Program-made: the position numbers and the translations under genes
Shown here: piece by piece, positions 6,471 through 8,605 of the stretch
How positions within the stretch are numbered: the stretch's first letter is position 1
Layout of the letters: every line of letters begins with the position of its first letter
The notes under the pieces: model-generated
What the model was told of the DNA's origin: nothing
Databases searched by the model: none
Seen by the model: only the letters and a program-made list of their open reading frames with translations
NCBI GenBank assembly: GCA_913061335.1
Contig: CAJXTP010000123.1
Location: 1 to 8,605, forward strand
Source: an uncultured Loktanella sp.
GTDB lineage: Bacteria > Pseudomonadota > Alphaproteobacteria > Rhodobacterales > Rhodobacteraceae
Reading direction: 5' to 3'
Length of the DNA stretch: 8,605 bases

Positions 6471-6534
6471 TGCCATCAATCAGCGTTTACCGATTCGTAA
6501 TGTGGCGAGTGTAGAAACGCCCGCCGCGTTGCCC

Positions 6535-7575
6535 CTAGACCCGACGTGTCATCCGTAGGTTCGGGACGTTTTCAGGTGTGATCACCTGCACTGCTGACAC
6601 CAGTGGGCCGGTCTGCGTGATCCCAAGGTTTTGATGCTGCAAGAATGCGCCAAACACCCGCTGCATGTCGGTCCGTAAATCATGGTGAAGCACAAAGTTG
6701 ATCCGACCCGTCGTGATCAAGGTCCGGTTATCTTGGTCCAAATCATGTGCCACGAAGACCTGCGGCATCAACCGATGATGATCGAGCATGTCCAACATCG
6801 TGCGGTTGCCGCCGCCCATTGAGTAGACTGCGCGCAGGTCATCTAGCTGATCAATCAGGCCTATCAGGTTTTTGGTGGTCTCATAGTGCAAGCCGCCACC
6901 GCCACTGGTTGATACGATGCTTAGCTGTGGGTGTTGTGCATTCAGGGCCGCCGTGAACGCTGCTTCGCGGGTTTGTTCGCCGAGAAACATGTCGTTGCTG
7001 CGGGTCGTCAGAACTGTTCCTTTTTGATGGTTTAGAGATTGCCCGATTAGGTAGGCCGCTGTGCGCCCTGCACTGGCGTTATCAAGCCCGACATAGGCGG
7101 TGCGCGCGGTGTTTTGGATGTCTGTAACCAAGGTCACGACGGGAATGCCTGCGCCCACAACACGGTCAACGGCGGCGCGAATTTCGGGGATATCGCGGGC
7201 CTTAAGGCAGACGCCGTGGCTGCCCCGTTTGATGATCCGGTCGAGCGTTTGGACCACGTCAGCCGCTGGCATAATCTCCTGCGTGGTAAACCGTGGCCTA
7301 CAAATGGCGGTGCCGAATTGATCCATTACCGCATTTGCCGCCGCTTTGACTTCACGGCTAAAGCGGGTGGGGGCCTCGATCACGAAATCAAAGAACATCT
7401 GCCGCCCATGCATGGCGATCTGTTGGTCTTGGCGTTCCAGTTCGGAAATGGCCCGCGCCACGCGGGTTTTGGTTTGCGGGCTGACGTGGGCGCGGTTGTT
7501 GATCACGCGGTCCACGGTTGCGGTGCTAATCCCTGCGTGGCGGGCAATTTCTTTGATCGGGAAACGGTGGGTCAT
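6535..7575 (-). CDS. LacI-family transcriptional regulator
   Basis: A 346-residue DNA-binding regulator with a sugar-binding-protein-like sensor domain. Residues 7-26 (IKEIARHAGISTATVDRVIN) form the LacI helix-turn-helix, with VDRV in place of the commoner VSRV. Residues from about 58 to the end form the periplasmic-binding-protein fold, with recognisable segments TAYVGLDNASAGRTAAYLIG (159-178), NDMFLGEQTREAAF (194-207), YSMGGGNRTM (251-260) and AHDLDQDNR (276-284). The usual hinge motif (LxYxPNxxAR) is absent: the matching stretch is ISELERQDQQIAMHGRQ (43-59). I recognise this as a LacI subgroup often found near sugar ABC transporters and oxidoreductases; the ligand is unknown. I start at 7575 because the HTH then begins at the normal distance from the N-terminus; an in-frame GTG at 7605 would add ten residues, and neither start has a clear Shine-Dalgarno. 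It is divergent from the dioxygenase gene and probably controls it and itself. Confidence 0.92.
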   Translation of the reverse strand: MTHRFPIKEIARHAGISTATVDRVINNRAHVSPQTKTRVARAISELERQDQQIAMHGRQMFFDFVIEAPTRFSREVKAAANAVMDQFGTAICRPRFTTQEIMPAADVVQTLDRIIKRGSHGVCLKARDIPEIRAAVDRVVGAGIPVVTLVTDIQNTARTAYVGLDNASAGRTAAYLIGQSLNHQKGTVLTTRSNDMFLGEQTREAAFTAALNAQHPQLSIVSTSGGGGLHYETTKNLIGLIDQLDDLRAVYSMGGGNRTMLDMLDHHRLMPQVFVAHDLDQDNRTLITTGRINFVLHHDLRTDMQRVFGAFLQHQNLGITQTGPLVSAVQVITPENVPNLRMTRRV

Positions 7576-7593
7576 TTGATGTATTCTTGATGG

Positions 7594-7622
7594 ATATTGG
7601 TGCACACGGCAAGGCCTGTCAC
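7594..7622 (-). promoter_or_regulatory. Possible lacI-type regulator promoter
   Basis: Minus-strand GTGACA (complement of 7617-7622) matches five of six bases of the -35 consensus. CAATAT (complement of 7594-7599) is a weak -10 after a 17-bp spacer. A transcript from here would have a leader of only about 12 nt before the ATG at 7575 and would exclude the GTG at 7605. Weak pattern evidence only. Confidence 0.22.
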
Positions 7623-7641
7623 CGCCAAGCTGAGGTCAAAC

Positions 7642-7647
7642 AGGAGG
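7642..7647 (+). promoter_or_regulatory. Strong Shine-Dalgarno of the dioxygenase gene
   Basis: AGGAGG sits 7 nt before the ATG at 7655, the best ribosome site in the window. It fixes that start and suggests efficient translation once the gene is transcribed. Confidence 0.85.
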
Positions 7648-7654
7648 ACCGCCG

Positions 7655-8605
7655 ATGACCCATATTGGATATTTTGACCCAGACGCCTGCGATATCGCAG
7701 AGTTTGAGACGCTGATTGACCGCAAGACTGACCCCGCCACCGTGCCGCGCGCAAGTGACATTCAAAGCGAGGTGCCGATTTATGATGTCGCCACGTTGGA
7801 TATTGATCGTGCACTGATGGCCGAATGGGCCGGTGTTTTAATGCATGGCGCGGGCATTGTTGTTTTGAAGAATGCTTATGCAGACACGGGCGTTTTGGAC
7901 GAGGCCACTGTCGTTTACCAAGATATTATCGCCGCGGAAAAAGGGTCCGGTGGGGCTGATCATTTTGCGGCCTCTGGTGCCAATGACCGTGTTTGGAATT
8001 CACTGGAAAAGTTGTGTTTTGCCGCGCCTGATGTGTTCCTGCGGTATTTTGCCAATCCGGTGATTGCGGCTGTGTCCGAGGCGTGGCTTGGCCCGAATTA
8101 TCAGATGACCGCGCAGGTGAACCTTGTGCATCCGGGCGGTGGCGCGCAGTTGGCGCACCGCGATTATCACCTTGGGTTTCAGTCGGCGGATGTCAGCTGT
8201 GCGTATCCGGCCCATGTGCATGACTTGTCGCCTGCCCTGACGTTGCAGGGTGCCGTTGCGCATTGCGATATGCCTGTGGAAAGCGGGCCGACCAAGCTGT
8301 TGCCGTTTTCGCAGACTTACCGTGCAGGTTATGCCGCATGGCGGCGCGATGATTTTCGCGCCTTGTTTGAGGATCGGTATATTCAGTTGCCGCTGGCCAA
8401 GGGTGACGCGGTGTTTTTCAATCCGGCGTTATTTCACGGGGCGGGCGCGAACAGCAGCGCGGATATTCACCGGATGGCGAACCTGTTGCAGGTGTCATCT
8501 GCGTTTGGCCGTGCGATGGAAACGGTGGACAGGCGCGGTATGTCTAAGGCGCTGTATCCGCATGCGGTGGCGGCGAAGGACCAGCTTTCGACCACAGAAA
8601 TGGCG
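7655..8605 (+). CDS. Phytanoyl-CoA dioxygenase (PhyH) family protein, 3'-truncated
   Basis: The reading frame is open for 317 codons to the window edge, so the C-terminus is missing. It belongs to the PhyH group of Fe(II)/2-oxoglutarate-dependent oxygenases, which hydroxylate small molecules with release of succinate and CO2. The iron ligands are visible: HRD at 168-170 (H168, D170) and H261 in GDAVFFNPALFHGAG (250-264). R273 in DIHRMANLLQVS (270-281) is the likely 2-oxoglutarate-binding arginine. VNLVHPGGGAQLAHRDYHLGF (155-175) is the core strand leading to the motif. The full iron triad implies an active enzyme. The substrate cannot be read from sequence; I do not see the ectoine hydroxylase signature. 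No signal peptide is seen, so it is probably cytoplasmic. It is transcribed away from the LacI-family regulator across a 79-bp gap, which suggests direct control by that regulator and a role linked to a sugar-like or polyol-like inducer; this link is inference. Confidence 0.9.
   Translation, partial: MTHIGYFDPDACDIAEFETLIDRKTDPATVPRASDIQSEVPIYDVATLDIDRALMAEWAGVLMHGAGIVVLKNAYADTGVLDEATVVYQDIIAAEKGSGGADHFAASGANDRVWNSLEKLCFAAPDVFLRYFANPVIAAVSEAWLGPNYQMTAQVNLVHPGGGAQLAHRDYHLGFQSADVSCAYPAHVHDLSPALTLQGAVAHCDMPVESGPTKLLPFSQTYRAGYAAWRRDDFRALFEDRYIQLPLAKGDAVFFNPALFHGAGANSSADIHRMANLLQVSSAFGRAMETVDRRGMSKALYPHAVAAKDQLSTTEMA

Noticed and set aside
7576..7605. Ten-residue N-terminal extension of the LacI-family regulator from GTG 7605
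   Set aside because: It would push the HTH further from the N-terminus than is usual in the family, and no Shine-Dalgarno supports it, although the ATG at 7575 also lacks a clear one.
7597..7612. Partial dyad TTGGTG-N4-CGGCAA as a LacI operator
   Set aside because: Only four of eight base pairs are symmetric and there is no central CpG; this level of symmetry is expected by chance.
7572..7814. Minus-strand 80-codon ORF across the divergent promoter
   Set aside because: It overlaps the start of the dioxygenase gene and its strong Shine-Dalgarno and has no recognisable features.

Overview
The window is a piece of a Rhodobacteraceae-type alphaproteobacterial chromosome, most likely from the Roseobacter group. 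The support is moderately high GC, a minus-strand ihfB–lapA–trpF–trpB order that I know from this family, an alphaproteobacterial Pth with an Ala/Pro-rich tail, and tightly packed genes joined by ATGA and TGATG overlaps. The assignment rests on recognising protein families and gene order, not on a database search.

Layout: (1) Bases 1-45 are not genomic. They are an Illumina Nextera i7-side adapter left at the contig end, and real sequence starts at base 46. (2) Bases 46-3700 hold a plus-strand run of five genes with almost no space between them: the 3' part of pth (peptidyl-tRNA hydrolase), a DUF2332 protein, a membrane-anchored beta-lactamase-fold serine hydrolase, a DUF2237 protein and a secreted DUF4893 protein. 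Only pth has a known function. (3) Bases 3711-6286 hold a minus-strand run read as ihfB, lapA, trpF, trpB: a nucleoid protein subunit, a small two-helix membrane protein and two tryptophan biosynthesis enzymes. It meets the first run tail to tail with 10 bp between stop codons. (4) Bases 6287-6534 are non-coding, with the likely ihfB promoter and a strong stem-loop. (5) Bases 6535-8605 hold a divergent accessory pair: a LacI-family regulator on the minus strand and a phytanoyl-CoA dioxygenase-family (Fe(II)/2-oxoglutarate) enzyme on the plus strand, cut by the window end.

The trp genes supply two non-adjacent steps of tryptophan synthesis (TrpF, and the beta subunit of tryptophan synthase); trpA is not in the window. 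The regulator and dioxygenase share a 79-bp divergent promoter region and probably form a locally controlled catabolic or modification module, with partners beyond the right edge. I see no CRISPR array, tRNA, rRNA, insertion sequence or prophage. Most of the window is ordinary core genome. The points most worth a second look are the adapter artefact, the uncharacterised genes travelling with pth, the LacI/PhyH pair with its atypical regulator, and the stem-loop at 6432-6470.
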